DNA of 64,000 nt. It comes from Bacteroides zoogleoformans (GTDB taxonomy: Bacteria; Bacteroidota; Bacteroidia; Bacteroidales; Bacteroidaceae). Both the position numbers and the translations under genes were made by a program. The stretch covers positions 2,211,001 to 2,275,000 of the forward strand of contig NZ_CP027231.1 in assembly GCF_002998435.1 (NCBI RefSeq). The letters are read 5' to 3'. Shown piece after piece: positions 52,994-63,936 of this stretch. Every line of letters starts with the position of its first letter. Within the stretch, counting starts at the first letter, position 1. A model generated the notes under the pieces. The model saw only the letters and a list, made by a program, of their open reading frames with translations, had not been told where the DNA came from and made no database searches.

Positions 52994-54601
52994 ATGAAAA
53001 CAATAAAATCAATCATAGTATCGGGTGCCGCTCTGATTGCAGCGAGCACATTGCTTACGTCGTGCGGCGACCTGCTCGACTTGACCCCCATCGATTATTA
53101 CGGAAGCTCTTCTTACTGGAAAAGCGAGGCGCACGTTGCCGGCTATACGGACGGACTGCACAAGCATTTGCGGGACGTGGCCTGGCAACACACCATCATT
53201 TTCGGTGAACTGAGAGGCGGACAGTATGTGGACGGAACCAGTTGCGACGGCATGACCACCTCATACGGCGACATACGCCTGCAGAACTTCGACGCCGACC
53301 ATACCGGAGTGAGCAAATTCGGTGACCTCTATGGGCGCATCACCAACTGTAACCTCCTGATATCCCGTGTTTCGCAGGCCAATTTCCTGTCGGAAGAGAA
53401 GAAGAACTACTATCTGGGCATTGCTTACGGCTTGCGCGCATTCTACTATTTCGACCTCTACCGAGTGTATGGAGGAGTACCTCTGCGTTTAGGCGTGGAA
53501 GTCATCGATGGTGAACTGGACCCCGTGAAGCTCTTCCTGCCCCGCTCTAAACCGAGCGAAGTGATGGCACAAATCAAGAGCGACGTGGAGAAGTCTATTT
53601 CCTGCTTTGGCAATCAGACAGGGTTCAATCCATACGGACATGGCTCAAAATGTTATTGGAACAAAGCTGCGAGCGAATGTCTGGCCGGTGAGATTTATCT
53701 TTGGAACGCCAAAGTGAGCACAGGCGACCAAGCCGCCGATGAGAAAGACTTGGCTGCGGCCAAGCGTTACCTCGAGAATGTGGTAAACAACTATAACTTG
53801 TCTATGCTGAAAAACTTTGCCGATGTGTTCGATGCCAAGAACAAGGCGAATGCGGAGGTGATATTCGCCGTGCGTTATTTAGAGGGAGAGGAGACCAATG
53901 GCAACGGGTATTATACCTACCACTTGTCCCTTGGCTCCACCGAGGCGCAGAGTTACAGGAAAGACGGAAGCCGGTGGAACGACCCTCTGGGGTTGAAGAC
54001 GGGATATACCATGTCCATGGAGTATAAGAAAGGCATGTTTACACAGTTCGATGAGGAAGACACTCGTCTCGATGCCACTTTCATAGGCTCGTATCGCTAC
54101 AATGCCGAAAATCAACTCTATCTCAACGGGGTTCACACGGTGAAGAACATTGGCTACATCAATTCGAGCGGAAACCGCATCATGTGTGGTGACTACATCT
54201 TCTACCGCTTGCCGTGGGTGTATCTGTCTCTGGCGGAGATTGCCAACATGGAGGGCGACAACACCGGCGTGGAGAACTACATAAACAAGGTACGCGAACG
54301 TGCCTATGGCAACAAATGGAACGCGGACGTTTACGGGTACAAAGCGGGTGACTTCACCGCCAACGAGCTGGCCATTTTCAACGAGAAGAACAAGGAATTC
54401 ATCCAAGAAGGGCAACGCTGGTGGGACTTACGCCGCATGACCTTGAACAAGGGTGGCAAGCATCTGGTGTTCTGCAAAGAAGGCTCTCTGGATAGCCAAG
54501 AAGCCATCCTCGACGAGAGTCAGGCACACAAAGTGCTGTGGCCGTTGGATAAAACCATCCTGGGCAATGACACCACATTGGTACAGACACCGGGGTATTG
54601 A
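52994..54601 (+). CDS. SusD/RagB-family glycan-binding lipoprotein
   Basis: 535 aa from ATG 52994, 14 nt after susC. It has a lipoprotein signal (ALIAASTLLTSCGDLLDL, Cys near 23), the TPR-like SusD_RagB fold (YLGIAYGLRAFYYFDLYRVY; KCYWNKAASECLAGEIYLWN) and a C-terminal conserved FIQEGQRWWDLRRMT. It caps the SusC barrel at the surface. The gene ends the sialidase-susC-susD run, before 284 nt and the fusion gene, which has its own -7 box (TACATTTG at 54791-54798). Confidence 0.95.
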   Translation: MKTIKSIIVSGAALIAASTLLTSCGDLLDLTPIDYYGSSSYWKSEAHVAGYTDGLHKHLRDVAWQHTIIFGELRGGQYVDGTSCDGMTTSYGDIRLQNFDADHTGVSKFGDLYGRITNCNLLISRVSQANFLSEEKKNYYLGIAYGLRAFYYFDLYRVYGGVPLRLGVEVIDGELDPVKLFLPRSKPSEVMAQIKSDVEKSISCFGNQTGFNPYGHGSKCYWNKAASECLAGEIYLWNAKVSTGDQAADEKDLAAAKRYLENVVNNYNLSMLKNFADVFDAKNKANAEVIFAVRYLEGEETNGNGYYTYHLSLGSTEAQSYRKDGSRWNDPLGLKTGYTMSMEYKKGMFTQFDEEDTRLDATFIGSYRYNAENQLYLNGVHTVKNIGYINSSGNRIMCGDYIFYRLPWVYLSLAEIANMEGDNTGVENYINKVRERAYGNKWNADVYGYKAGDFTANELAIFNEKNKEFIQEGQRWWDLRRMTLNKGGKHLVFCKEGSLDSQEAILDESQAHKVLWPLDKTILGNDTTLVQTPGY

Positions 54602-54885
54602 GCACCGGTATCGGGGAAGCGAAAGCTGATGACAGCTTCCTGACAGGGGAAGAAAGAGGGGATGCCGGATTAAAAAACGAGCGTCTCCTCTTCCTTTTTC
54701 AGGAGAAATGGTGACGGCAGAGGTTTCCGAAATGCCCGCAAGAACCCTAAAAAACAGCTTTGCCATTCACTTCCGAATGAATAAAGTTGTTACATTTGCT
54801 CGCTGTGTATCAACGCATCGCACTTTTCACCTCCCGCTTCGGTATTTTCTGAACGACATTGTGAAACCTTCATATAAAAAGAGAA

Positions 54886-57800
54886 ATGAAAAAAGAGAAC
54901 TTCTTGTTGGCTGCGCTGATGATATGGCTGTGGAGCACGGCGGCTGTGGCGCAACAACCGATCAAAGTGGCTTGTGTGGGAAACAGCATCACTTACGGGG
55001 CCGTATTGCCCGACAGAGCGACGCAAGCCTATCCCGTGCAGTTGCAAAAGATGCTGGGCGACGGATATCAGGTAGAAAACTTCGGAAAGTCCGGCGCAAC
55101 GTTGCTCTATAAGGGACACCGACCCTACGTCCGGCAGGAAGAGTTCCGCAAGGCCATGGACTTTGCCGCCGACGTCGTGGTGATACATCTCGGCATCAAC
55201 GACACCGACCCGCGCGACTGGCCGGAGCATCGCGATGAGTTTGTCAGAGACTACCTGAGCTTGATTGATTCGTTTCGCCTTGCCAAGCCGGAGGCACGCA
55301 TCCTGATTGCCCGCATGACGCCCATCGTCCACCGGCACGCCCGTTTCCTCTCCGGCACACGCGACTGGCATGCGGAGATACAGACAGCCATCGAGACGAC
55401 GGCACGTTGCGCCGGCGCGCAGCTCATCGACTTCCATGCGCCGCTCTACCCTTACCCCCAGCTGCTGCCGGATGCCGTTCATCCCAACCCCGAAGGCGCC
55501 CTGATCATGGCACGGACGGTCTATTCGGCCATTACGGGAGACTACGGAGGACTGCGGTTATCGCCCCTGTACACCGACAACATGGTGTTGCAGCGCAATG
55601 TTCCGCTGGATGTGTCCGGCACGGCCAATGCCGGCGAGCAAGTGACGGTGACCATCGGCGGACAGCGTTGCCGTGTGAAGACCGGCGCGGACGGCAAGTG
55701 GACGGTACGTCTGCTGCCCCTGAAAACCGGCGGACCCTATGAACTGACCGTATCCACCCTTCGCCGGACGTTGCGTTACCGCAATGTGCTGGCAGGCGAG
55801 GTATGGCTCTGTTCCGGACAGAGCAATATGGAGCTGATGCTGAAGCAGGCCGATACGGCCGCGCGGGACATCCCCGCAGCCCATGACAACCAACTTCGGT
55901 TCTACGACATGAAAGCCCGCTGGCGTACGAATGCCGTAGAGTGGGACGACACCGTACTGGATTCGTTGAACGCGTTGCAGTACTACGCGCAGACGGAGTG
56001 GGAACCCTGTACGCCCGGCACAGCAAGCGCTTTCTCTGCCGTGGCTTACTACTTCGGGCGCATGTTGCGCGACAGTCTGCAAGTGCCCGTGGGATTGATT
56101 TGCAATGCCGTGGGAGGTTCGCCCGCGGAGGCATGGATAGACCGGGAAACGTTGGAGCGTGAGTTCCCCGCCATTCTGAAAGACTGGAAACAGAACGACT
56201 TCATTCAAGACTGGGTGCGCGGGCGTGCGGCACTCAACATCAAGCGCTCTGCCGACCCCCATCAACGCCATCCGTACGAGCCGTGCTATCTGTTCGAGGC
56301 GGGCATCGCCCCCTTGCGAGGCTATCCGGTAAAGGGTGTCATCTGGTATCAGGGAGAATCGAACGCGCACCACAAAGACGCCCACGAACGCCTCTTCAAG
56401 CTGTTGGTGAGCAGTTGGCGCAAGACGTGGGAAAACGCCCGCATGCCTTTCTACTACGTACAGCTGTCCAGCCTGAACCGTCCGTCATGGCCGTGGTTCA
56501 GAGACAGCCAGCGCAGACTGCTACAGGACATGCCTTATCTGGGTATGGCGGTCAGCAGCGACGTGGGCGACTCGTTAGACGTGCACCCCGTGCGCAAGCA
56601 ACCCGTGGGAGAACGGCTGGCACGCTGGGCCTTGAGCGACACGTATCAGCGGCCTTCGACGCCTTCCGGTCCGTTGCTGAACAGAGCCGCCTTCCGTGAC
56701 GGAGTGGTTTACCTCACCTTCGATTACGACAACGGATTGCGAAGCGCCGACGGGCAGCCGTTGCGCACGTTCGAAGTGGCCGAGACGGACGGACTGTTCC
56801 ATCCGGCCCAAGCCGTCGTGGAGGATGGATACCTGAAGGTATGGTCTTCAGCCGTGAAGCGCCCGCACTACGTGCGTTACGGATGGCAACCCTTCACCCG
56901 CGCCAATTTGGTGAATGCCGCCGGACTGCCTGCCTCCACCTTCCGGGCGGAAGACCCGGACTGGACGGGCAAACCGTACGTAGACCCGTATGAAGAGGCT
57001 TTCAAACTCTTCTTGCGTACTTCCCGGGAGTTCTGTCAACCTGCTTTGCCGGTGGAAAAAAGGCTCAACCTGCGTCCGATGGAAGGCTTTCCGAAGGGCG
57101 AGAAAGGCTTCGAACTGGGCGTTTCCGCTTGTTTTGCCGGTACGCTGAACGGACAGTTGCTCATGGCAGGTGGTTGCAACTTCCCCGAAGTCCCCGTGGC
57201 GGACGGCGGACAGAAGCGTTATTACCGCGGCATCTACGCCGCCCCGTTGCCTGCGGACTCCGTCCTGCTCTGGCGCAAAGTGGGCGAGCTGCCCGTGCCG
57301 CTGGCCTACGGCGCCTCCGTGCCTACGGCCGACGGGCTGATCTGCATCGGCGGCATGAACGCGCAAGGCCCTGTGGCGAGCGTCTATCGCCTTGTCATCG
57401 GGAATAAAGATAAAAAGGTGCGGATAGAAACGCTGCCTTCCCTGCCCTATGCGCTGGACAACCTGACGGGCAGCCTGGTGGGAAACACCGTCTACGTGGC
57501 GGGAGGCAACCGCGAAGGAGTCCCCTCGAACTCGTTCCTCTGCCTGGATTTGGAGCGGCCGGACGAGGGCTGGACAGAGTTGGAATCCTTCCCCGGAGAC
57601 CCCCGCATACAGCCCGTCTCGGCGGCAGTATATATCGACGGATCCTATCGTTTCTACCTCTGGGGAGGTTTCGCGCCCGCCTCTCAGGGGCGCGAGGCCA
57701 CGCTTTCCGTAGATGGATATTATTACGCGTTCAACTTGAAGCGATGGGTACCGCTGCAAGCCCCCACGGCGTTCAACGGTGATCCGGTTTCGTTGGGCGG

Positions 57801-58110
57801 AGGCACAGCCATTGCCCTGAACGACGGCCGCATCCTTTGCATGGGAGGGGTAGACAAGGACATCTTCCTCTCCGCCTTGCACGGAACGGACGAGGAATAC
57901 CTGCGCCGCCAAGCCGAGTGGTACCGCTTCAACCGCCGTATCTTGATTTTCAATGCGCCCACCAGCAACTGGCAAGAAGTGACGCAGACACCCCATGCCG
58001 CCCGTGCAGGCGCGGCATTGGTGGGCGACAACGGTACGTACTTCTACATCAACGGCGAACTGAAGCCCGGCATCCGTACGCCGGAAATCCTGAAGCTGAC
58101 CGTGGAATAA
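54886..58110 (+). CDS. Three-domain fusion: SGNH esterase, sialate O-acetylesterase, NanM-like mutarotase
   Basis: 1074 aa with a signal peptide. Domain 1 (about residues 25-225) is a GDSL/SGNH hydrolase: GNSITYG (Ser34), HLGINDTD and LPDAVHPN give block I, III and the Asp/His. Domain 2 (about 230-690) is a sialate O-acetylesterase: CSGQSNMEL (Ser about 311), VIWYQGESNAH and a catalytic His in DVHPVRK. Domain 3 (about 730-1074) is a kelch propeller of the cyclically permuted mutarotase type (GFELGVSACFAGTLNGQLLM; GGNREGVPSN; GGVDKD). It would deacetylate sialic acids and interconvert the released anomers, tying sialidase release to uptake. The triple fusion is longer than usual NanS. Confidence 0.9.
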   Translation: MKKENFLLAALMIWLWSTAAVAQQPIKVACVGNSITYGAVLPDRATQAYPVQLQKMLGDGYQVENFGKSGATLLYKGHRPYVRQEEFRKAMDFAADVVVIHLGINDTDPRDWPEHRDEFVRDYLSLIDSFRLAKPEARILIARMTPIVHRHARFLSGTRDWHAEIQTAIETTARCAGAQLIDFHAPLYPYPQLLPDAVHPNPEGALIMARTVYSAITGDYGGLRLSPLYTDNMVLQRNVPLDVSGTANAGEQVTVTIGGQRCRVKTGADGKWTVRLLPLKTGGPYELTVSTLRRTLRYRNVLAGEVWLCSGQSNMELMLKQADTAARDIPAAHDNQLRFYDMKARWRTNAVEWDDTVLDSLNALQYYAQTEWEPCTPGTASAFSAVAYYFGRMLRDSLQVPVGLICNAVGGSPAEAWIDRETLEREFPAILKDWKQNDFIQDWVRGRAALNIKRSADPHQRHPYEPCYLFEAGIAPLRGYPVKGVIWYQGESNAHHKDAHERLFKLLVSSWRKTWENARMPFYYVQLSSLNRPSWPWFRDSQRRLLQDMPYLGMAVSSDVGDSLDVHPVRKQPVGERLARWALSDTYQRPSTPSGPLLNRAAFRDGVVYLTFDYDNGLRSADGQPLRTFEVAETDGLFHPAQAVVEDGYLKVWSSAVKRPHYVRYGWQPFTRANLVNAAGLPASTFRAEDPDWTGKPYVDPYEEAFKLFLRTSREFCQPALPVEKRLNLRPMEGFPKGEKGFELGVSACFAGTLNGQLLMAGGCNFPEVPVADGGQKRYYRGIYAAPLPADSVLLWRKVGELPVPLAYGASVPTADGLICIGGMNAQGPVASVYRLVIGNKDKKVRIETLPSLPYALDNLTGSLVGNTVYVAGGNREGVPSNSFLCLDLERPDEGWTELESFPGDPRIQPVSAAVYIDGSYRFYLWGGFAPASQGREATLSVDGYYYAFNLKRWVPLQAPTAFNGDPVSLGGGTAIALNDGRILCMGGVDKDIFLSALHGTDEEYLRRQAEWYRFNRRILIFNAPTSNWQEVTQTPHAARAGAALVGDNGTYFYINGELKPGIRTPEILKLTVE

Positions 58111-58281
58111 GAGAGGAATTTCTCCTGTTTGCAAGGGCTTATCGCAGCCCATGCGGAAGAACGGAAAAAATGAGGAAGCGGTTTCTTGGACGGAACCGCT
58201 TTTTTCTTGAAATTTCTTGTCTTCCTTTTTGTTTTTCTCGTTCTTTTTCTTTATTTTAGGCCCTTGTTAAAACCTTTTAAT

Positions 58282-60495
58282 ATGAGTCATACTATGGACC
58301 AATTACTTTTTTGGCTGGTTCCGGCCGCTTCTGTTCTGGCACTCTGCTTTGCCGGATATTTCCATCGCGAAATGATGAAAGAGAGTGAGGGTACTCCTCA
58401 AATGATTCGAATTGCCGCCGCCGTGCGTAAGGGGGCGATGTCTTACCTCAAACAGCAGTACAAGATTGTGGGGTGGGTGTTCTTCGGACTGGTGATTCTT
58501 TTCTCTATCATGGCGTATGGCTTCGGGGTGCAGAACCCATGGGTGCCGGTGGCTTTCCTTACCGGCGGCTTCTTCTCGGGGCTTTCGGGTTTTCTGGGCA
58601 TGAAGACGGCGACATACGCCTCGGCGCGTACGGCAAATGCCGCACGAACCTCGCTGAACGCAGGGTTGCGCGTCGCTTTCCGCAGCGGGGCGGTGATGGG
58701 ACTGGTAGTGGTAGGTCTCGGGCTGCTCGATATCTCCTTCTGGTATCTGTTGCTCAACGCCGTGATTCCGGAGGATGTGCTGACGCCCACCCATAAACTC
58801 TGCATCATCACCACCACCATGCTGACGTTCGGCATGGGAGCCTCCACGCAGGCCCTCTTCGCACGTGTGGGCGGCGGCATCTATACCAAGGCGGCCGATG
58901 TGGGAGCCGACCTGGTGGGCAAGGTGGAAGCCGGCATCCCCGAAGACGACCCGCGCAACCCCGCCACCATTGCCGACAACGTGGGCGACAACGTGGGCGA
59001 CGTGGCCGGCATGGGCGCCGACCTTTACGAGAGTTATTGCGGTTCCATCCTGGCCACGGCGGCTCTGGGCGCTGCCGCCTTCATCCATTCGGGCGACACG
59101 CTGATGCAGTTCAAGGCGGTGATTGCACCCATGCTGATTGCCGCGGTGGGGATACTGCTTTCCATCATCGGCATCTTCTCGGTGCGCACCAAGGAGAACG
59201 CGAAGATGAAGGACTTGCTGAACTCGCTGGCGCTGGGCACCAACCTCAGCTCCGTATTGATTGTGGTGGCCGCTTTCTTCATTCTTTGGCTGCTGAAGCT
59301 GGATAACTGGGCTTGGATTGCCTGCTCGGTGGTAGTGGGACTGGTAGTGGGCATTGTCATCGGCCGTTCCACGGAGTACTATACCTCCCAATCCTACCGT
59401 CCGACTCAGAAGCTGAGCGAGAGCGGGAAAACAGGCCCTGCCACCGTCATCATCTCGGGCATCGGGTTGGGCATGCTCTCTACCGCCATCCCGGTGGTTG
59501 CGGTAGTGGCGGGCATCATCGCCTCTTACCTCTTCGCCTCCGGCTTCGACTTCTCCAACGTCGGCCTGGGACTTTACGGCATCGGCATCGCCGCCGTGGG
59601 CATGCTATCCACGCTGGGCATCACCCTGGCTACGGATGCCTACGGCCCCATTGCCGACAATGCGGGCGGCAACGCCGAGATGTCCGGCTTGGGCGAGGCT
59701 GTGCGCAAGCGCACCGATGCGCTCGACTCTCTGGGAAATACCACCGCCGCCACGGGCAAAGGCTTTGCCATCGGCTCGGCGGCCCTTACGGGTTTGGCGC
59801 TGCTGGCCTCGTACATCGAGGAAATACGCATTGGCCTCACCCGCCTGGGCACCACCGAGATACATGCCGGCGGCCAAACCATACCCGTGCAAGACGCCAC
59901 GTTCTTCGACTTCATGCACCATTACGATGTGACGCTGATGAACCCGAAGGTGCTGTCGGGCATGTTCATCGGTTCCATGATGGCCTTTCTGTTCTGCGGA
60001 CTGACGATGAATGCCGTGGGCCGCGCCGCCTCTCACATGGTGGACGAAGTGCGCCGGCAGTTCCGCGAAATCAAAGGCATCCTTACCGGCGAGGCCGAAC
60101 CCGACTACGAGCGTTGCGTGGCCATCTCCACCAAAGGGGCGCAGCGCGAAATGGTGATTCCCTCGCTGATTGCCATTGTAGCTCCCATCCTTACGGGATT
60201 GGTCTTCGGCGTTCCCGGCGTGCTGGGCTTGCTGATTGGGGGATTGAGCAGCGGATTCGTACTCGCCATCTTCATGGCCAATGCGGGTGGCGCATGGGAC
60301 AATGCCAAGAAGTACGTAGAAGAAGGAAACTTCGGCGGCAAGGGCGGTGAGACGCACAAAGCCACCGTGGTGGGCGACACCGTGGGCGACCCGTTCAAGG
60401 ACACCTCGGGCCCCAGCCTGAATATCCTCATCAAACTGATGAGCATGGTAGCCATTGTGATGGCAGGGCTTACGGTGGCTTGGAGCTTGTTCTGA
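58282..60495 (+). CDS. hppA: Membrane-bound Na+ or H+-translocating pyrophosphatase
   Basis: 737 aa from ATG 58282 ([14 protein letters not shown]); an in-frame ATG at 58186 would add a run of residues before the first helix and is less likely. Diagnostic motifs are [20 protein letters not shown] and [20 protein letters not shown] for pyrophosphate and Mg binding, and [18 protein letters not shown] with Ala at the site that marks K+-dependent enzymes. It has about 16 membrane helices and pumps ions as PPi is hydrolysed. Bacteroidota members of this type are usually Na+ pumps. A hairpin terminator follows at 60569. Confidence 0.95.
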   Translation: MSHTMDQLLFWLVPAASVLALCFAGYFHREMMKESEGTPQMIRIAAAVRKGAMSYLKQQYKIVGWVFFGLVILFSIMAYGFGVQNPWVPVAFLTGGFFSGLSGFLGMKTATYASARTANAARTSLNAGLRVAFRSGAVMGLVVVGLGLLDISFWYLLLNAVIPEDVLTPTHKLCIITTTMLTFGMGASTQALFARVGGGIYTKAADVGADLVGKVEAGIPEDDPRNPATIADNVGDNVGDVAGMGADLYESYCGSILATAALGAAAFIHSGDTLMQFKAVIAPMLIAAVGILLSIIGIFSVRTKENAKMKDLLNSLALGTNLSSVLIVVAAFFILWLLKLDNWAWIACSVVVGLVVGIVIGRSTEYYTSQSYRPTQKLSESGKTGPATVIISGIGLGMLSTAIPVVAVVAGIIASYLFASGFDFSNVGLGLYGIGIAAVGMLSTLGITLATDAYGPIADNAGGNAEMSGLGEAVRKRTDALDSLGNTTAATGKGFAIGSAALTGLALLASYIEEIRIGLTRLGTTEIHAGGQTIPVQDATFFDFMHHYDVTLMNPKVLSGMFIGSMMAFLFCGLTMNAVGRAASHMVDEVRRQFREIKGILTGEAEPDYERCVAISTKGAQREMVIPSLIAIVAPILTGLVFGVPGVLGLLIGGLSSGFVLAIFMANAGGAWDNAKKYVEEGNFGGKGGETHKATVVGDTVGDPFKDTSGPSLNILIKLMSMVAIVMAGLTVAWSLF

Positions 60496-60528
60496 GGGAG
60501 CCCGTGATACTTGTGACTTAAGTTTGTT

Positions 60529-61983
60529 TTACTGGGCTCTCTTTGTTATCCTCTCTTTCTTTTTTCGGATACAGTCGGATAATTTTTGAATTATCCGACT
60601 GTATTTCTTTTGCCGGATTATGTTCTCATTCTCTTCCCGGTCGGAATGGTGGTCGAACAGCATCCGGCTTTGTCGTCCGTGTGTTTCGGGCCATTCGGCG
60701 TAATTATATCTTCGGTTTGCGGCATTGTCCCCTCCTTGCCACTGTATATAGACATGCTTTTTAGTCTGTGCCTTGAGGTTCCTCAGTATGGGGACGAAAC
60801 TCTTTCCGTCCAATTGTCCTTGAGGTGTGTCTATGCGACATAAGTCGCATAGCGTAGGATAGAGATCTACGAGTTCTACAAGCGATTCGGTTGTTCCTCG
60901 TTCCATACCTGGCACACGTACGATGAGTGGAACTTGGGTGGCTTTCTGCATTAGTGTATGTTTACCCCAGAAGTTATGTTCTCCCAATTGCCAGCCATGG
61001 TCACCGAAGAAGATAATCAGGGTGTTGTCGGCCAGTTCCAACTCTTCCAATGCCGTGAGGATGCGCCCTATTTGAGCGTCTATATAGCTGATGGCAGCAT
61101 AGTAGCCGTGTTTAGCTTCACGCTGGAAAGCTTCTTCTTCCATATTGACACGAGCGTACGAGCGAATCTCTTGCGAACCTTGTACCTCTTCTGGTAAGTT
61201 GTGCGGACGAAAACGGTTCGTTGCCAAGGGAATTTCTTCACGTTGATACATGTCCCAGTATTTTTTAGGAACATTGAAAGGTAGATGCGGGCGCCAGAAA
61301 CCGCAAGCAAGGAAGAAAGGTTTATGGAGTTCTTTCAGCCTTTTCAGATCCTCGATGGTGTGGGTGGCACCTTTGCCGTCGTCGTATGCATCATCTTCCA
61401 CGTCGGCTGACTCACAAAAGGGACCGCGCATGGTTCGGGGATTGATGTGGTTGCCTGATTCGGTATTCATCCACACCTCCCACTTGTTGTATTCCGCCCA
61501 GTCGTGTCCATATCCGTCGGGATGCACCCGCCAGGGATATTCGCTCCAGCTTTCGGCATGGTCGGCGATGTTGTGGAACACTTTGCCGTTGGAAACGGTA
61601 TGGTAGCCATGAGAAGTGAACCAGCCGGACAAAGGGATGGCGTCGGGAGCATCTATGCTGGCTGATGCTTCATAGTGGGTAAATCTTTGCGGATAACAAG
61701 GATACATACCCGTGAACAGACTGGCTCGCGAAGCACCGCTGACCGGAATATTGCAATAGGCATTCCGAAAGAGTATGCCCGTGGCAGCCAAACGGTCAAT
61801 GTTGGGAGTGTGTATCTCCTTGATTCCGTAGCATCCTAATTCCGGTCTCATGTCATCGGCAATCAGCATGAGAACGTTCATTCGTTCAGGTTGTGCTACC
61901 TCTTGCGCCGGAAGAAGCGACGGGAAGAGCGATAAGGAAGCTCCTCCCATTGCTAAGGTCTGTAAGCAATTCATGCGTATCAT
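60529..61983 (-). CDS. Sulfatase (iduronate-2-sulfatase-like, Ser type)
   Basis: 484 aa with a signal-like N-terminus. [18 protein letters not shown] supplies the metal Asp residues, and the formylglycine motif is [11 protein letters not shown] with Ser82 (serine type, matured by an anaerobic sulfatase-maturing enzyme). [20 protein letters not shown] carries the second metal-binding block. Iduronate-2-sulfatase-type members act on glycosaminoglycan or mucin sulfates in the periplasm or at the surface. Its ATG overlaps the SusD stop by 4 nt, so it belongs to the second PUL. The C-terminal tail (about 15 residues) is encoded by the pyrophosphatase terminator hairpin. Confidence 0.94.
   Translation of the reverse strand: MIRMNCLQTLAMGGASLSLFPSLLPAQEVAQPERMNVLMLIADDMRPELGCYGIKEIHTPNIDRLAATGILFRNAYCNIPVSGASRASLFTGMYPCYPQRFTHYEASASIDAPDAIPLSGWFTSHGYHTVSNGKVFHNIADHAESWSEYPWRVHPDGYGHDWAEYNKWEVWMNTESGNHINPRTMRGPFCESADVEDDAYDDGKGATHTIEDLKRLKELHKPFFLACGFWRPHLPFNVPKKYWDMYQREEIPLATNRFRPHNLPEEVQGSQEIRSYARVNMEEEAFQREAKHGYYAAISYIDAQIGRILTALEELELADNTLIIFFGDHGWQLGEHNFWGKHTLMQKATQVPLIVRVPGMERGTTESLVELVDLYPTLCDLCRIDTPQGQLDGKSFVPILRNLKAQTKKHVYIQWQGGDNAANRRYNYAEWPETHGRQSRMLFDHHSDREENENIIRQKKYSRIIQKLSDCIRKKKERITKRAQ
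60569..60610 (+). terminator. Intrinsic terminator of hppA, overlapping the sulfatase 3' end
   Basis: A perfect 15-bp stem ATACAGTCGGATAAT/ATTATCCGACTGTAT with a 6-nt loop is followed by TTCTTTT on the plus strand. It lies wholly inside the last codons of the converging sulfatase gene. Confidence 0.75.
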
Positions 61984-63914
61984 TTGTTGTATCCGGGATT
62001 CGGTTTCAGGTTAGGGTTCAAGGCCGATTCGCTCATTGGAATGGGATAGAGGTAATAGTGCGGTTGCCATCCTTTAAGCCCTTCCATGGTGAAGATATAC
62101 AGGTAGCCTTCTTTCAGTGTGCCGGAGGTGTCGATTGTTCCGTCTTCATTGTATCGTGCCACTTTCATGTTGCTTGGGTTTCCGTAGTCGGCTTTTACAA
62201 TGTAGGCTCCCATCGGCATTTTGGAAAGTTGGTTTTCGGCTTTTTTCCATCGTCTGATGTCGTTGAAAGCGAATCCTTCGCACGAGAGTTCCATGATTCT
62301 TTCGCGGCGAATTTCCCACAATACAGGATTTACGTCCGGTTCGCGATATTTGTCCCAATCTTCCGTAATGGCATTTACTTTCATTGGTGTCACTCCTCCG
62401 CGTGCGCGCAGTTTATTGATGGTAGCATCTGCTATGCTTTGAGTAAATTCGCCCAGCTCACAGGCAGCTTCGGCATAGTTCACCATCACTTCTCCCACTC
62501 TGAAGAGCGGTGCTGCCGAGTTGTTGGAAGAGTCGTTGCTGGGACATATCACCCACGTATTGTAGAATTTCCACGGAATATAACCCATATAGGCTTTCTG
62601 CCAGTTCCACACTCCGTTGGTCGACTGCCAGAGGTTGGGCATACGAGTCGTGTAGTAATTCTTGAAATTGGAAGCGGGTAATGTCTTATAGCCAGCCCAT
62701 CCCGAGCCGGAATTGGTATTGATGAGCTCGATATACTCATCGGCATAGGCTTTCGGATGTGTTGGTTCGTAACGTTTAAAGGCGGTGATGTTACCGGAGC
62801 GTGCATTGTCCGTCATATATGGAGGGATGATGGTCAAGTAGAGCCTACGGTCGCGGTTTCTGAAATTGGCATACTCTTTTCTGGAACCGTCTGTCTCTTT
62901 GTATCCTTCGTATACGGCACTGGTACTGATGGGTTTTCCATCGCTGCAAAGGAATCTGTCTACGAAGTCTTTGGTGGCTTCTGTCCGAGCCTCGCCGGTA
63001 CGCAGGCTTCTTACTCTGGAATGTCCTTCATTCTTTACGTTGCGATACTCTTTATAAAGGAGAATTTCCTTTATTTTGGTAATATTGCCGGTATTAGAGT
63101 TGAATAAAGCGTCATATTGCGGATATACATCAGGTATACTGGTCAACACTTTTCGGGACGCTTCGATCGATGCTTTCAGAAACTTCTCGCCGTCCGACAG
63201 ATGATGGTATTTTCTCCATGTGCCTTCAAAAAGACCGAAGCGTGAAATCAGGGCGTTTACCACATTTCTGTTGATCGTATTATTGCCGTCGCCTCCTTTA
63301 CGAATATGTCTCTCGGCATATTGAAGGTTTTCCAATATATGGTCGGCCACTTCTGTTCTCGGTGTTCGGGACATGGTTAGCTCCGAAGAGTTGGTATTTA
63401 ATACATGCTCAATCCAAGGTACGTCTCCATAGCGTGCAATCAATTCCATATATCGATATGCGCGGAAGAAGTAGCCTACTGACCGCCAATGTTCTTTATC
63501 GGCCTCATCCATTCGTGAAGACTCGATGTTGTCAAGCATAAGGTTTGCTTGACGGATAAATGTAAAGTCCCAATCATGGTGATAGATCACTCTGTCTTGA
63601 TTCTTTTTATCTTCATAGTTCTCTGGATTGGCCGGGACGGTTATATCTCCGGTAGCCCATTTAGAGAGGCTCCCGGCCGCAGAGTTGCTTTTCGTAATGA
63701 AATATCCTGCATTGATTTCATCGCTGAAATTTGTATCGGAGTATCCCTCGAATATTTCATATAAACTCCATGCATAGGTCTTGAAGCTGGCGCTTGTGGT
63801 AAATGCGGTGGCCTCGGTTTGTTGATCCTTGGGATATACTTCGAGAAAACTATCGTTACACCCGCAACACAAAGCTGTCATTGCTGTGGCTAATAGAATA
63901 TCTATTTTTTTCAT
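61980..63914 (-). CDS. SusD/RagB-family glycan-binding lipoprotein
   Basis: 644 aa with a lipoprotein signal (ATAMTALCCGCNDSFLEVYP) and SusD-type TPR helices (WRSVGYFFRAYRYMELIARY; RNVVNALISRFGLFEGTWRK) and C-terminus (VLWEIRRERIMELSCEGFAF). It is longer than the sialic-acid locus SusD. It is downstream of a SusC gene at the window edge and overlaps the sulfatase gene by 4 nt, indicating a PUL for a sulfated glycan. Confidence 0.95.
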   Translation of the reverse strand: MKKIDILLATAMTALCCGCNDSFLEVYPKDQQTEATAFTTSASFKTYAWSLYEIFEGYSDTNFSDEINAGYFITKSNSAAGSLSKWATGDITVPANPENYEDKKNQDRVIYHHDWDFTFIRQANLMLDNIESSRMDEADKEHWRSVGYFFRAYRYMELIARYGDVPWIEHVLNTNSSELTMSRTPRTEVADHILENLQYAERHIRKGGDGNNTINRNVVNALISRFGLFEGTWRKYHHLSDGEKFLKASIEASRKVLTSIPDVYPQYDALFNSNTGNITKIKEILLYKEYRNVKNEGHSRVRSLRTGEARTEATKDFVDRFLCSDGKPISTSAVYEGYKETDGSRKEYANFRNRDRRLYLTIIPPYMTDNARSGNITAFKRYEPTHPKAYADEYIELINTNSGSGWAGYKTLPASNFKNYYTTRMPNLWQSTNGVWNWQKAYMGYIPWKFYNTWVICPSNDSSNNSAAPLFRVGEVMVNYAEAACELGEFTQSIADATINKLRARGGVTPMKVNAITEDWDKYREPDVNPVLWEIRRERIMELSCEGFAFNDIRRWKKAENQLSKMPMGAYIVKADYGNPSNMKVARYNEDGTIDTSGTLKEGYLYIFTMEGLKGWQPHYYLYPIPMSESALNPNLKPNPGYNK

Positions 63915-63936
63915 GTCTGTTACTTTTATATGATTG

